Assembly: GCA_016938035.1 (NCBI GenBank)
Contig: JAFGVK010000165.1
Span: 1-50,156 of the forward strand
Source of the DNA: Deltaproteobacteria bacterium
GTDB lineage: Bacteria > Myxococcota_A > UBA796 > GCA-2862545
DNA length: 50,156 nucleotides
Reading direction: 5' to 3'
Shown here: piece after piece, positions 1 to 9,699 of the stretch
How the letters are laid out: every line of letters starts with the position of its first letter
Numbering within the stretch: position 1 is the stretch's first letter
Position numbers and translations under genes: made by a program
The notes under the pieces: generated by a model
What the model was told of the DNA's origin: nothing
What the model saw: only the letters and a program-made list of their open reading frames with translations
Database searches by the model: none

Positions 1-118
1 CCCAGCCTCCCGCAGGGCGGCGTATCCCCACGAGGCCCACCGCACCCAGCTTCCCGCAGGGCGGCGCATCCCCACGAGGCCCACCGCACCCTGCTTCTCG
101 CAGGGCGATACGCGCGGC
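1..118. repeat. 44-bp tandem repeat, about 2.6 copies, cut by window edge
   Basis: Two adjacent units (1-44 and 45-88) differ at only a couple of bases. A third, more diverged unit begins at 89 and loses similarity by about 118. Each unit carries CCCGCAGGGCGG and CCCCACGAGGCCCACCGCA. The array probably continues upstream of the window. It lies 65 bases before uvrB. I cannot tell whether it is the 3' end of a repeat-rich gene or an intergenic array, and its function is unknown. Confidence 0.75.
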
Positions 119-182
119 CCCCCTCCCCAACCCGACGCGAGGCGGAGAGCTTGATATCCCCTCCTCCCGCCCCGGAGTCCCT

Positions 183-2228
183 ATGCCCTGGCCCCCCCTG
201 CAGCACGAGGTAGGCTCGCTCAAGGCGACGCGCCCCTTCCAGCTCGTCTCTCCTCACCAGCCCACTGGCGATCAGCCGGCGGCCATCGAGGCCCTCGTGG
301 GGGGGCTCCACCAGGGGCGTGCCCACCAGGTGCTGCTGGGCATCACCGGCTCGGGCAAGACCTTCACCATGGCGAACGTGATCGCCCGGGCGGGGGTGCC
401 AACCCTGGTGCTCGCGCCCAACAAGACCCTCGCCGCGCAGCTCTACGGGGAGCTGCGAGAGCTGTTCCCCCACAACGCGGTCGAGTATTTCGTCAGTTAC
501 TACGACTACTATCAACCAGAGGCCTACGTCCCTTCCTCCGACACCTTCATCGAGAAGGACTCGCAGATCAACGAGGCGATCGACCGCCTTCGCCACAAGG
601 CCACCAAGTCGCTGCTGGAGCGCAACGACGTCATCATCGTCGCCAGCGTGAGCTGTATCTACGGCATCGGCTCCTCCGAGGCCTACGAGGGGATGCTCCT
701 CCACCTGCACCGCGGCGACGAGGTGGAGCGGCGGCAGATCCTGTCGAAGCTGGTCGACATCCAGTACGAGCGCAACGACGTGGACTTCCACCGCGGCACC
801 TTCCGGGCCCGCGGCGACGTGATCGACGTGTTCCCCGCCTACGAGGACGATGTGGCCGTCCGCATCGAACTGTTCGGGGACGAGGTGGAGGCCCTCTACA
901 CCTTCGACCCGCTCACCGGGAAGCGGCTGGAGGACCTGGACAAGCTGGCGGTGTTCCCCGCCTCCCACTACGTCACGCCCAAGGACCGGCTGGAGCGGGC
1001 GATCGAGACCATCCGGGTGGAGCTCGACGAGGTGCTCCCCGGACTCAACGCCTCGGGCAAGCTGCTAGAGGCCCAGCGGCTGGAGCAGCGCACCAGACAG
1101 GACCTGGAGCTGCTGGAGGATCTGGGGCGGTGCAAGGGGGTGGAGAACTACTCCCGCCACCTCTCGGGGCGCGCCCCCGGCGAGCCGCCGCCCACCCTGC
1201 TGGAGTACTTCCCCCAAGAGTGGCTGCTGGTGGTGGACGAGTCCCACATCGCGATCCCGCAGGTGGGGGGCATGTACAAGGGCGATCGCTCCCGCAAGGA
1301 GACCCTGGTCACCTACGGCTTCCGCCTGCCCTCCGCCCTCGACAACCGCCCCCTGCGCTTTGACGAGTTCGAGGCGATGATCCACCGGGCGGTCTACGTC
1401 TCGGCCACCCCAGGGGACTGGGAGCTGAAGAAGGCGGGGGACGAGGTGGTGGAGCAGCTCATCCGGCCCACCGGGCTGCTCGATCCCGAGGTGCTGGTGC
1501 GGCCCGCGGCGATCCAGGTGGACGACGCCCTCGCCGAGGTGCGGGAGCGGGCGGCCCGTGACGAGCGGGTGCTGATCACGGTGCTCACCAAGCGGATGGC
1601 GGTGGAGCTCACCGACTACCTGGTCGAGCACAGGGTGCGGGCCAAATACCTCCACTCGGACATCGACACCATCGACCGGATGAAGCTCCTCAAGGAGCTG
1701 CGCGAGGGGCGCTACGACGTGCTGGTGGGGATCAACCTCCTGCGAGAGGGGCTCGACCTGCCCGAGGTGTCGCTGGTGTGCATCTTCGACGCGGACAAGT
1801 CCGGCTTCCTCCGAAACCGCCGCTCGCTGGTGCAGACCATCGGGCGCGCCGCCCGAAACGCCGAAGGCAAGGTGATCCTCTACGGCGACCGGGTGACGGA
1901 GGCGATGGAGGAGGCGCTGCTGGAGACCAGGCGCCGCCGCGAGGTTCAGGCGGACTACAACCTCGCCCACGGCATCACCCCCACCACCATCCGCTCCGAG
2001 ATCAAGAGCCCCCTCGACGGGCTGGAGATGCCGTCCTCATCGAAGAAGAAGCGGCGCGGGCAGCGGCAGGACGACGCCCCGAGCGCCGGTCTCACCGAGC
2101 GTCAGCTCCAGGACCAGGTCGCGGCCTGGCGAGAGCAGATGCGCGCCTTCGCGGCCAAGCTGGAGTTCGAGAGGGCGGCGGAGCTCCGGGACAAGATCCG
2201 GGCGGTGGAGGCGGTGCTGCTGGGGTGA
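183..2228 (+). CDS. uvrB: UvrABC excinuclease subunit B
   Basis: UvrB is the damage-verifying helicase-like subunit of cytoplasmic nucleotide excision repair: UvrA loads it at lesions and UvrC then binds it for incision. The 681-residue product has the full family layout. Walker A (GITGSGKT) is at residues 53-60, followed by the tyrosine-rich beta-hairpin motif [15 protein letters not shown] that inserts between the DNA strands. VVDESH is the Walker B/DEAD box. The second helicase domain contains [16 protein letters not shown] and [10 protein letters not shown] lysine-rich linker (KKKRR) leads to a C-terminal UVR motif ([15 protein letters not shown]) that contacts UvrC. The ATG at 183 follows GGAG-TCCCT, the common start context of this window. 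Neither uvrA nor uvrC is nearby. Identification is secure and nothing is missing. Confidence 0.98.
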   Translation: MPWPPLQHEVGSLKATRPFQLVSPHQPTGDQPAAIEALVGGLHQGRAHQVLLGITGSGKTFTMANVIARAGVPTLVLAPNKTLAAQLYGELRELFPHNAVEYFVSYYDYYQPEAYVPSSDTFIEKDSQINEAIDRLRHKATKSLLERNDVIIVASVSCIYGIGSSEAYEGMLLHLHRGDEVERRQILSKLVDIQYERNDVDFHRGTFRARGDVIDVFPAYEDDVAVRIELFGDEVEALYTFDPLTGKRLEDLDKLAVFPASHYVTPKDRLERAIETIRVELDEVLPGLNASGKLLEAQRLEQRTRQDLELLEDLGRCKGVENYSRHLSGRAPGEPPPTLLEYFPQEWLLVVDESHIAIPQVGGMYKGDRSRKETLVTYGFRLPSALDNRPLRFDEFEAMIHRAVYVSATPGDWELKKAGDEVVEQLIRPTGLLDPEVLVRPAAIQVDDALAEVRERAARDERVLITVLTKRMAVELTDYLVEHRVRAKYLHSDIDTIDRMKLLKELREGRYDVLVGINLLREGLDLPEVSLVCIFDADKSGFLRNRRSLVQTIGRAARNAEGKVILYGDRVTEAMEEALLETRRRREVQADYNLAHGITPTTIRSEIKSPLDGLEMPSSSKKKRRGQRQDDAPSAGLTERQLQDQVAAWREQMRAFAAKLEFERAAELRDKIRAVEAVLLG

Positions 2229-2285
2229 TCCCAGGGGCGGCGCGAGGGGGGGAGCCGAGGACCACAGCCCTGCACCGCCTCCGAC

Positions 2286-2300
2286 CGCGACAGCGTCGCG
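2286..2300. terminator. Short perfect hairpin after uvrB
   Basis: CGCGAC and GTCGCG (2286-2291 and 2295-2300) form a perfect 6-bp stem with a 3-base loop, 58 bases after the uvrB stop. There is no T tract, so termination is only possible. It directly precedes the repeat end at 2303. Confidence 0.3.
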
Positions 2301-2302
2301 AG

Positions 2303-2345
2303 GGCCATGATCATCGTTTGGCCCGAGGGCTGCTCGCCGCGCTGG
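2303..2345. repeat. Solo end of the MITE-like repeat family
   Basis: Bases 2303-2319 read GGCCATGATCATCGTTT, the terminal motif of the family also seen at 20678 and, inverted, at 42930. The similarity runs on through the inner sequence GG(C/T)CC-AG--CTGCTCGCCG-GCTGGCGGAGGG, to about 2345. No matching right end (AAACGATGATC) lies downstream before the next gene, so this is a truncated or solo copy. Confidence 0.6.
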
Positions 2346-2453
2346 CGGAGGGTCCCCGCCGCGCGGCGCAGTGTAGCCCCCTCTACAGACGCGCACGAAC
2401 GCCCTGCCCACATGCGTTATGGACTATACTACTCGGTATACATTGGAGTCCCT

Positions 2454-5003
2454 ATGGTCCTGCTCCTCGCCCTGCTGGGCTGCCACCGCGCGGTCGACGA
2501 CACCGCCCAGCCCGACCCCGTCGACCTCACGGTGCCGCTCCCCGCCGACGAGGCCCGCGCAGGGCTGATCACAGATCCCGCGGCCCTCTTCGCGGGCCTG
2601 GCCGCAGAGGGGCGCCCGGGGGACTACAAGCTCTACAACGACCGGGTGCAGTTCATCCTCCAGGGGATGCGCGACGGCAGCCACTATCTCCCCGAGGGCG
2701 GCTCGATCATCGACGCGGACCTCGTCCGCCCCGAGGGACACCTCGGGCGGGACCTGGTCGACGAGTGGGCGCCGATGTACGGCCTGGGCAGGGTGATGAC
2801 CCCCACCTCCATCGAGGTGATCTCCCAGGGGGGCCCCAGCGAGGCCGCGGTGATCCGGGTGCGGGGCGACGAGGTCGCGATGGGCCTGCTGGAGGGAGCG
2901 CTGGAGTCCCCGGGGATGATCCCCCACCTGGGCCTGTCGATCGAGACCACCTACACCCTCCCGCCCGGGAGCTGGCTGATGGAGGTGACCACCAAGGTCA
3001 CCGCCGAGGACGAGCCCGCCACCCTGGGGGTCGCCGACCTGATCATGGGCGGCCCGGAGATGGCCTCCCCCTGGGTGGAGGGGCAGGCCTTCGGCGAGGA
3101 CGGCAGCGGCGGCTACCGCTGGTCCGCCTATGTGGAGGACGAGAACCAGCTCGCGGTAGGGCTGTTCGCGCCAGAGGGGGTGCGCCTGAGCGACACCGGC
3201 TACCAGCTCATCTCGTCCCTGGCCGAGATGGTGGTGGGCGCGGGGCCAGCCCAGACCATCGCCCAGGGCGAGACCCTCACCTGGACCCGCTACTACGGCG
3301 TCGCCCCCGACCTCGCTCACCTGACAGACGCGGTGCTCGCCGGGCAGGCCACCACCCTCACCGAGGGCACGGTCGAGGCGCCGGACGGCCCCGTCGCGGG
3401 GGCGCGGGTCCACGTCGCGGTGGAGGGGTCCCCCTTCTCGCTCGCCATCACCGATGAGAGCGGGCACTTCGCCCTCCAGACCCCCGCCGGCGCCGAGGTC
3501 TCGGTGCTGGCCGAGGGGCGCGGCCGCGGCTTCTTCAACGACCTGGGCGAGGGGCACGTCCCCTACAGCCCCTACACCTCGCCCGCGCTGCGGCAGGCCA
3601 CCCTCGCCGCGCTGGTCGAGGGGGCGCCGGTCGGCCCCACCGCCCGCGGCAGGGGCACCGCCTCGCCCGAGGCCCCCCTCACCCTGCGGCAGCCCGGGAC
3701 CCTCACCCTCACCGAGGCCGGTGGGCACCCCTTCGAGGCGCGGCTCTCCTTCGTCGGCGGAGACCCTGACGCCAGCGCCCCCGCAGCGCTGGCGCAGACC
3801 CGTCCTCAGGGGCGCGCCGCCCTGGCCTGGAGCAGGGGTGGCCCGGTGAGCCTCACCCTAGAGCCGGGCACCTACAGGGTGCTCACCCACAGGGGGCCCG
3901 CCGCGGAGCTGGAGGTCAACGAGGTGACCATCGCCTCGGGCGAGCGCCTCGCCCTGGAGGTAGACCTCCCCACCGCCTTCGCCGCCAGCGGTTGGCTGCG
4001 CGGCGACCTCCACTGCCACGCCTCCCCCTCCCCCGACGGCAAGGTGACGATGGAGGAGCGCATCCTCACGGTGGCGGGCGCCGGGATCCAGGCCCACTTC
4101 GGCACCGATCACGACCACCTCGCCGACTACCGGCCGATCGTCGCGGCCCTGGGCCTGGAGGGGGTGACCCGCTCGGTGGTCTCGGACGAGGTGAGCCCTC
4201 CCCTGCGCGGCCACATGAACATCTACCCGGTCGCGTCCGACCCCGAGGCGCCCAACGGGGGCGCCTGGCGCTGGTGGGCCCAGATCCCCGAGAGCACCGA
4301 GGCAGAGGTCGACGCCCTCCGCGAGGCGCACGGCGACGACTTCATCCTCCAGTCCAACCACCCCACCTCGGGCGGCGTGCCCCTGGCGGCGGGGTGGAGC
4401 CCGGGGGAGATCGACAACCCCGACTTCTGGACCGAGCGGCTCCAGGCGATGGAGGTCATGAACGGAGGGTCCCGCGACGACTTCGGCGAGGTGTGGTGGG
4501 ACCTCATCCAGCGCGGCTACCCGGTCACCCCCACCGGCACCTCCGACGCCCACTCCCACATCGGCGGCGATCACGGCTACTCCTTCACCTGGCTGGGGGC
4601 GGGGGTGGACGCCCCCGCGGACCTCACCGATCCGCTGATCGTGGAGACCATGCTCGCGATGCGGGTGCAGCCCAGCCGCGGGCCCTTCCTTGAGCTGTCG
4701 GTGGCTCCCGGCAGCGACGTAGCCGCTGGCACCGAGCTCCGGGTTCAGGCCCACACCGCGAGCTGGTACGCGATCGACCGCCTGCTGCTCCTGAAGGACG
4801 GGGTCGAGGTGGGCCGCGTCGAGGGCGCCGAGGGCACCTTCACCCTCGACACGGACCAGGACGCGGTCTTCGTGGTGGAGGCCGAAGGCGACAGCCCGAT
4901 GCAGCCGATCAGCTCCCGCCAGCCCTGGGCGATGAGCGGCCCCTACTTCGCCGACGCGGGGGGCGACGGCTGGACCGCGCCGCTGCCTCCCTTCGCGCTG
5001 TAG
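2454..5003 (+). CDS. Lipoprotein with CehA/McbA-type PHP metallohydrolase domain
   Basis: The product is 849 residues from the ATG at 2454, which follows GGAG-TCCCT. The frame is open upstream, and an ATG at 2412 would give a longer signal but has no ribosome binding site. The N-terminus MVLLLALLGC ends in a lipobox, so it is probably a lipid-anchored envelope protein. Residues of about 300-380 (PDGPVAGARVHV, DESGHFALQTPAG) look like a carboxypeptidase-regulatory-like beta-sandwich. The PHP metal-binding motifs follow: GDLHCH (His520, His522), TDHDH (His553, His555), SNHP and GTSDAH. The family hydrolyses phosphoesters or related bonds using bound metals. The substrate here is unknown. The long N-terminal part (50-300) is not one I recognise. 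It is a single gene followed by another lipoprotein on the same strand. Confidence 0.85.
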   Translation: MVLLLALLGCHRAVDDTAQPDPVDLTVPLPADEARAGLITDPAALFAGLAAEGRPGDYKLYNDRVQFILQGMRDGSHYLPEGGSIIDADLVRPEGHLGRDLVDEWAPMYGLGRVMTPTSIEVISQGGPSEAAVIRVRGDEVAMGLLEGALESPGMIPHLGLSIETTYTLPPGSWLMEVTTKVTAEDEPATLGVADLIMGGPEMASPWVEGQAFGEDGSGGYRWSAYVEDENQLAVGLFAPEGVRLSDTGYQLISSLAEMVVGAGPAQTIAQGETLTWTRYYGVAPDLAHLTDAVLAGQATTLTEGTVEAPDGPVAGARVHVAVEGSPFSLAITDESGHFALQTPAGAEVSVLAEGRGRGFFNDLGEGHVPYSPYTSPALRQATLAALVEGAPVGPTARGRGTASPEAPLTLRQPGTLTLTEAGGHPFEARLSFVGGDPDASAPAALAQTRPQGRAALAWSRGGPVSLTLEPGTYRVLTHRGPAAELEVNEVTIASGERLALEVDLPTAFAASGWLRGDLHCHASPSPDGKVTMEERILTVAGAGIQAHFGTDHDHLADYRPIVAALGLEGVTRSVVSDEVSPPLRGHMNIYPVASDPEAPNGGAWRWWAQIPESTEAEVDALREAHGDDFILQSNHPTSGGVPLAAGWSPGEIDNPDFWTERLQAMEVMNGGSRDDFGEVWWDLIQRGYPVTPTGTSDAHSHIGGDHGYSFTWLGAGVDAPADLTDPLIVETMLAMRVQPSRGPFLELSVAPGSDVAAGTELRVQAHTASWYAIDRLLLLKDGVEVGRVEGAEGTFTLDTDQDAVFVVEAEGDSPMQPISSRQPWAMSGPYFADAGGDGWTAPLPPFAL

Positions 5004-5134
5004 CCGCGCCAGCTGTTCACAGGGCGCGCGCAGGGGAGAGGGAGCTCTTTCCCCCCTGTAAGGGGAAGATGACATTACCTCACCACAGTGACCAGAGAAT
5101 AGCGTATGCAAGCGGGCTGCGAGAAGGAGCTCCG

Positions 5135-8100
5135 ATGATCACCCGCCCCGCCACCCTCCTCTTCCTCAGCGCCCTAATCGCAGGTTGCAGCAACGACTCC
5201 CACTGGACCGCCCTCGACAATGACCGCGACGGGACCGTCAACGAGTTCGACTGCGACGACGCCAACCCTGAGATCCACCCGGGGGCGGAGGAGGTCTGCA
5301 ACGACATCGACGATGACTGCAACGGCATCATCGACGATGATCTGCGGGGCCCCTGGTACGAGGACCGCGACGGAGACGGCTGGGGCGACGACGATCACCG
5401 CGTGGAGGGCTGCGCGCCCGACGACAGCTACGTGCTCAAGGGAGGTGACTGCGACGACACCGACGCGGACGTGTTCCCCGCGGCCCCCGAGCTGTGCAAT
5501 GCGCTGGACGACGACTGCGACGGGGCGGTCGATGAGGGGGTGACCGCCGCGTGGTACGCCGACGGAGACGGGGACGGCTTCGGTGATCCCGCCACAGCGG
5601 AGCAGGCGTGCACCGCCCCCACCGGCTTCGTCGTCGACGGCACCGACTGTGACGACGGCGACCCCGCCCGCAGCCCCGCCGCTCAGGAGATCTGCAACGG
5701 CGTGGACGACGACTGTGACGGGGCGGTCGACGATGGCTTCCCCGCAGAGGCGTGGTTCGAGGACGCCGATCAGGACGGGTACGGCGGCGCGGTGATCGTG
5801 GTCTCGTGCCAGCAGCCCGAGGGCTACGTCGCCCTCCCAGGGGACTGTGACGACACGACCCGCCTCGCCTACCCTGGACTCGCCGAGGTGTGCGACGGGC
5901 TCGACAACGACTGCGACGGTCGGGCAGACGACGGGATCCCCGGGGTGTGGTACAGCGACGGGGACGGGGACGGCTACGGGCTGAGCAGCACCATGACCCT
6001 CGGCTGCCCCCCCGACCCCACCTACGTCGCCGACGACGGGGACTGCGACGACACCAACGACGCGGTGTACCCCGGCGGCGCAGAGGTCTGCGACGGCCTC
6101 GACAACGACTGCGACCACGACACCGACGAGGGCGTGCTCCCCACGTGGTATCGCGACGCGGACGGCGACACCTACGGCGACCTGGAGACCTCCCAGCCGG
6201 CCTGCGCCCAACCCGCGGGCTGGGTCTCCAACCCCGACGACTGCGACGACGCCCACGCGGACGCCAACCCCGCCGGCACAGAGGTCTGCGACGGCCTCGA
6301 CAACGACTGCGACACCAGGGTGGACGAGGGCTTCCCCACCGTCTCGTGGTATCAGGACGACGACGGCGACGGCTTCGGCACCGGCGTCACCGTCGCGGAC
6401 TGCGCCCCGCCCGCGGGCTACTCGGCGGGGACCGGCGACTGCGACGACGACGACAGCGCCATCCACCCCGGGGCCCTGGAGCGGTGCAACAGCAAGGACG
6501 ACGACTGCGACGGCGAGGCCGACGAGGGGCTCCCCACCCGCTGGTACCTGGACGCAGACGGAGACGGCTACGGCCTCGCCGACGCCACCCTCGACGGCTG
6601 CCCCACCACCTCGAGCTACGTGGCCCTCTCCGGCGACTGCGACGACGCCCACGCCAGCGCTCACCCTGGCGGCACCGAGGTCTGCGACGAGCTCGACAAC
6701 GACTGCAACGGCTCGGTCGATGACGGGGTGACCACCACCTACTACCCCGACGCGGACGGCGACACCTACGGCAACGGCGCGCTCCCCCGCGCGGCCTGCG
6801 CCCCCCCCGCGGGCTACGTCACAGACCACCGCGACTGCGACGACAGCACCGTCCTCGTCAGCCCCTCCGGGAGCGAGGTCTGCAACGGGGTCGACGACAA
6901 CTGCGACACGGTGATCGACGAGGGCTTCCCGGCCACCACCTGGTACCGGGACGCGGACGGCGACACCTACGGCATCGACAGCGTCCAGCTCGTCGCCTGC
7001 TACAAGCCCAGCGGCTACTCGGCCAACCACCCCGACTGCAACGACAGCAACCCCTCGGTCCACCCCGACGCGCTGGAGACCTGCAACGAGATCGACGACG
7101 ACTGCGACACCCTGGTGGACGAGGGGATGACCTCGCCCTTCTACCGCGACCGCGACGACGACGGCTACGGTGTCACCGCCGACGTGGTGCAGGCCTGCTC
7201 AGCGCCCGCGGGCTACTCCGCGACCCCCGGCGACTGCAACGACGGCAACCTGGACGAGAACATCCTCCTCGCCGACAGCATCCACCCAGGCGCAGCGCAG
7301 GTGTGCGACAACATCGACCACGACTGTGACCGGCAGGTGGACTTCGACAGCGACGGGGACGGCTGGTCCGACGAGGCCTGCGGCGGGGACGACTGCGACG
7401 ACGGGAACTACTTCGTCTCCGGCGCCCAGGACGGCGGCTGCTCCTGGGGCACCTCCTGCTTCGACATCCTGACCTCCGGCCTGTCCACGGGAGACGGCGA
7501 CTACACCATCTCGCCCGACGGCTCCGGCGCTGAGGGCGAGGTGGTGCGCTGCGACATGACCACCGCCGGGGGCGGCTGGACCCGGATCGGCCTGATCGAC
7601 CCCATGGGAGTGGAGGACCCTGCGCGGATGGGGGACTGCCCGGACGAGCTGTCCTTTGACTTCACCACCGGGACCTGCGTGGGCGACGGCTACAGCAGGG
7701 AGGCCTACGTTCGCACCCAGGGGATCGCCTACAGCGAGGCGCGGGTCCACGCCGAGCTCTACGCGATAGGGCGCCCCGACGCCTTCTCGGACGCGTACGA
7801 CGGCTACAGGACCTGGGTGAGCTTCACCAACCCCTATGTGGACGGGATCTCCATCACCTCCGGCGCTCCCGTGGTGGACCAGTCCAAGAGCCACATCTGG
7901 ACCTACGGCCTGATGAGCGAGAACTCGCCCTACGTCGACGAGGGCTGCCCCACGGGCTTCTACTCCCTGGAGGTGCTCCGCAACTTCTCCTGTATCCCCG
8001 ACGCCCCCTCGGACTACTACGCGCCCTCGGGGCCGCACTTCGGGTCCGAGTGGAACTACCGGAGCTGGCCCGAGTTCCGCACTCAGTCGATCTGGGTCCG

Positions 8101-8203
8101 CATCCTCCACGATGAGAACCCGTGGAGCGACTACTACGGCAACGGCGACGAGAACATCGGCATCGGCCTCCTGGAGGTCTACGTCAGGGAGCACGCGCCC
8201 TGA
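5135..8203 (+). CDS. Lipoprotein with 11 MopE-type calcium-binding repeats and fibrinogen-like C-terminal domain
   Basis: The product is 1022 residues. The start ATG at 5135 lies after AAGGAGCTCCG and gives MITRPATLLFLSALIAGC, a clear lipoprotein signal. Residues of about 40-770 are eleven repeats of about 65 residues. Each has DCDD...(H/Y)PGA-EVC(N/D)--D(D/N)DCDG--DEG, then WY-D-DGDG(Y/F)G and a late Cys, the 'putative metal-binding motif' of MopE-like proteins. The Asp-rich loops suggest calcium binding and the regular cysteines suggest disulfides. The last 260 or so residues begin with VRCDMTTAGGGWTRIG, which matches the start of fibrinogen-related globular domains (known as lectin-like binding modules), and contain further cysteines. 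It is probably a long surface or secreted adhesin-like protein. Its partner is unknown. Repeat 11 is the most diverged. Confidence 0.88.
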   Translation: MITRPATLLFLSALIAGCSNDSHWTALDNDRDGTVNEFDCDDANPEIHPGAEEVCNDIDDDCNGIIDDDLRGPWYEDRDGDGWGDDDHRVEGCAPDDSYVLKGGDCDDTDADVFPAAPELCNALDDDCDGAVDEGVTAAWYADGDGDGFGDPATAEQACTAPTGFVVDGTDCDDGDPARSPAAQEICNGVDDDCDGAVDDGFPAEAWFEDADQDGYGGAVIVVSCQQPEGYVALPGDCDDTTRLAYPGLAEVCDGLDNDCDGRADDGIPGVWYSDGDGDGYGLSSTMTLGCPPDPTYVADDGDCDDTNDAVYPGGAEVCDGLDNDCDHDTDEGVLPTWYRDADGDTYGDLETSQPACAQPAGWVSNPDDCDDAHADANPAGTEVCDGLDNDCDTRVDEGFPTVSWYQDDDGDGFGTGVTVADCAPPAGYSAGTGDCDDDDSAIHPGALERCNSKDDDCDGEADEGLPTRWYLDADGDGYGLADATLDGCPTTSSYVALSGDCDDAHASAHPGGTEVCDELDNDCNGSVDDGVTTTYYPDADGDTYGNGALPRAACAPPAGYVTDHRDCDDSTVLVSPSGSEVCNGVDDNCDTVIDEGFPATTWYRDADGDTYGIDSVQLVACYKPSGYSANHPDCNDSNPSVHPDALETCNEIDDDCDTLVDEGMTSPFYRDRDDDGYGVTADVVQACSAPAGYSATPGDCNDGNLDENILLADSIHPGAAQVCDNIDHDCDRQVDFDSDGDGWSDEACGGDDCDDGNYFVSGAQDGGCSWGTSCFDILTSGLSTGDGDYTISPDGSGAEGEVVRCDMTTAGGGWTRIGLIDPMGVEDPARMGDCPDELSFDFTTGTCVGDGYSREAYVRTQGIAYSEARVHAELYAIGRPDAFSDAYDGYRTWVSFTNPYVDGISITSGAPVVDQSKSHIWTYGLMSENSPYVDEGCPTGFYSLEVLRNFSCIPDAPSDYYAPSGPHFGSEWNYRSWPEFRTQSIWVRILHDENPWSDYYGNGDENIGIGLLEVYVREHAP

Positions 8204-8313
8204 GGCGCCCGGCGTGCCGCCGCCTCGACGGGCTGCGCGATCCGCTGCTCCACTGGGCGACCGCCGCAGCCCCGCGCCTCGCCATCGCGTCGATCGCGGA
8301 CCGCGCGGCGCCT

Positions 8314-8333
8314 CCCCCCGCACGCTCGGGGGG
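8314..8333. terminator. GC hairpin between convergent genes
   Basis: CCCCCCG (8314-8320) and CGGGGGG (8327-8333) form a perfect 7-bp stem with a 6-base loop. It lies between the convergent MopE-repeat gene and transporter gene, where a bidirectional terminator is expected. No T tract is present. Confidence 0.4.
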
Positions 8334-8350
8334 CGAGGGCGCTCGCGAGG

Positions 8351-9556
8351 CTATCCCTCCGTCCCCGCGTACACCGCGCGCTGCAGGGCCCCCGCCGCGC
8401 CCAGCGCCCCGATCCCCACCACCGCGGTGAGCCCGACCAGCGCCCAGGTCAGCGCCCCCGCCCACCCCGACACCGCCGGGACCACGGCGCTCAGGGTGGT
8501 GAAGGCCCAGGGCACCCCCACCCCCACCGCGAACCACAGGCCCGCCACCAGGCCCACCAGGCGCCAGGGCAGGTCGCCCAGGATCCGCGAGAGCAGCGTG
8601 GGCACCGCCAGCACCTCCCCCACCGCCGCCAGGGCGATCCCTGCGGCGAGCAAGGCCGAGGATCCTCCAGCGGCCAGGGCCACCGCGAAGCCCAGGGCCA
8701 TCAGCACCATCCCCACCCCCGCCGTGTAGAGGGCTGGCAGCGCCCTCGCGGCGCCCAGCTGCACGCCCACCGCGGCCAGGCCAAGGGCCGGCGCCACCAC
8801 AAGCACCACCAGCGGGTTGAGCTGGAACAGCCACAGCCACCCGATGTCCATCACCCGCCCGTAGACCTGCTCGCCGCCCAGGGACAGGAGGGTGAAGGGC
8901 ACCAGCCCCACCACCGCCAGCGCCGCGCTGGTCAGGGTGCGCTGCGGTCCCACCGGGGCGTCCACCGAGGCCCCGCGATCCGCCAGCCGCAGGGCCCCTG
9001 GCACGAAGGACAGCACCGCCGCCGCAAACCCCAGCGCCGCCAGGACCAGCACCAGCGGGCGGATCCCGAGCCCGTCAAGCACCCAAATCCCCACCACCCC
9101 CGCCACCAGCGCGCCCGCGTTGACCCAGGCGTAAGCGAACAAGAAGGCCCCCTGCCTGAGCCCCTCGCGCGGGCGGCCCAGCTCCACCGCCAGCGCACCG
9201 TACAGCCCCGGGCGCAGCGCCCCGTAGCACAAGGACGCCGCCCCCACCAGCACCACCCAGGCGTACCCGAAGGGCAGCACCGCGAACAGCACCAGCGCCC
9301 CCGCGAGCCCCAGCGCCGCCAGGGGGAGCACCCCCCACGGCCCCACCAGCAGGGCCAGGAGCCCCCCCGCCACCGCGCCGATCACCTGGAGCAGCGCGGC
9401 GCTGCCGAAGACCCCGCTCAGGCCCGGGGCACCGGTCAGGATGGAGTCCCCCATCACCATCCCCATCGCCGCCCGCAGCGCATACCAGACCAGCGCCTCC
9501 ATACCAGCGATCAGCGGGAGCAGCAGCAAGGGGACGAGGCGGCGGGCGAGGGTCAT
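8351..9556 (-). CDS. MFS transporter, POT/PTR-like
   Basis: The product is 401 residues and nearly all hydrophobic, with about twelve predicted membrane segments. The ATG at 9556 sits behind GGAG-CCCCTG. A GTG four codons earlier is in frame, but the GGAG box would overlap its second codon. The segment EVLAVPTLLSRI...RLVGLVAGLWF resembles the conserved TM10 region of proton-coupled oligopeptide transporters (EL..SPxGLS...GLMMGLWF). GAFLFAYAWVNAGALVAG resembles their TM4-5 region. The classical ExxER proton motif in TM1 is not obvious, so substrate and coupling ion are uncertain, and a general MFS permease is the fallback. It converges on the MopE-repeat gene and diverges from the C45-type lipoprotein gene. 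Confidence 0.75.
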   Translation of the reverse strand: MTLARRLVPLLLLPLIAGMEALVWYALRAAMGMVMGDSILTGAPGLSGVFGSAALLQVIGAVAGGLLALLVGPWGVLPLAALGLAGALVLFAVLPFGYAWVVLVGAASLCYGALRPGLYGALAVELGRPREGLRQGAFLFAYAWVNAGALVAGVVGIWVLDGLGIRPLVLVLAALGFAAAVLSFVPGALRLADRGASVDAPVGPQRTLTSAALAVVGLVPFTLLSLGGEQVYGRVMDIGWLWLFQLNPLVVLVVAPALGLAAVGVQLGAARALPALYTAGVGMVLMALGFAVALAAGGSSALLAAGIALAAVGEVLAVPTLLSRILGDLPWRLVGLVAGLWFAVGVGVPWAFTTLSAVVPAVSGWAGALTWALVGLTAVVGIGALGAAGALQRAVYAGTEG

Positions 9557-9699
9557 CAGGGGCTCCACGGCGGGATGAACAGGGTAAGCGATTTCTCAGC
9601 GAAAGCGTCCCCCAGACCACAAGCGCTGCCCCCCGCGCCCTCGCGTGTGCCACGGGAAGCGCGGACGCGTTATCGCTCCCGGACACCCCTGGAGCCCCC

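Noticed and set aside
2307..2453. N-terminal extension of the PHP lipoprotein
   Set aside because: It would place 49 residues before the signal peptide, starts within a repeat end, and the GGAG-TCCCT-ATG at 2454 is a much better start.
5174..7063. Long minus-strand frame opposite the MopE-repeat gene
   Set aside because: Val/Ala/Gly-rich shadow produced by the repetitive GAC/TGC codons of the plus-strand gene. No start signal or domain.
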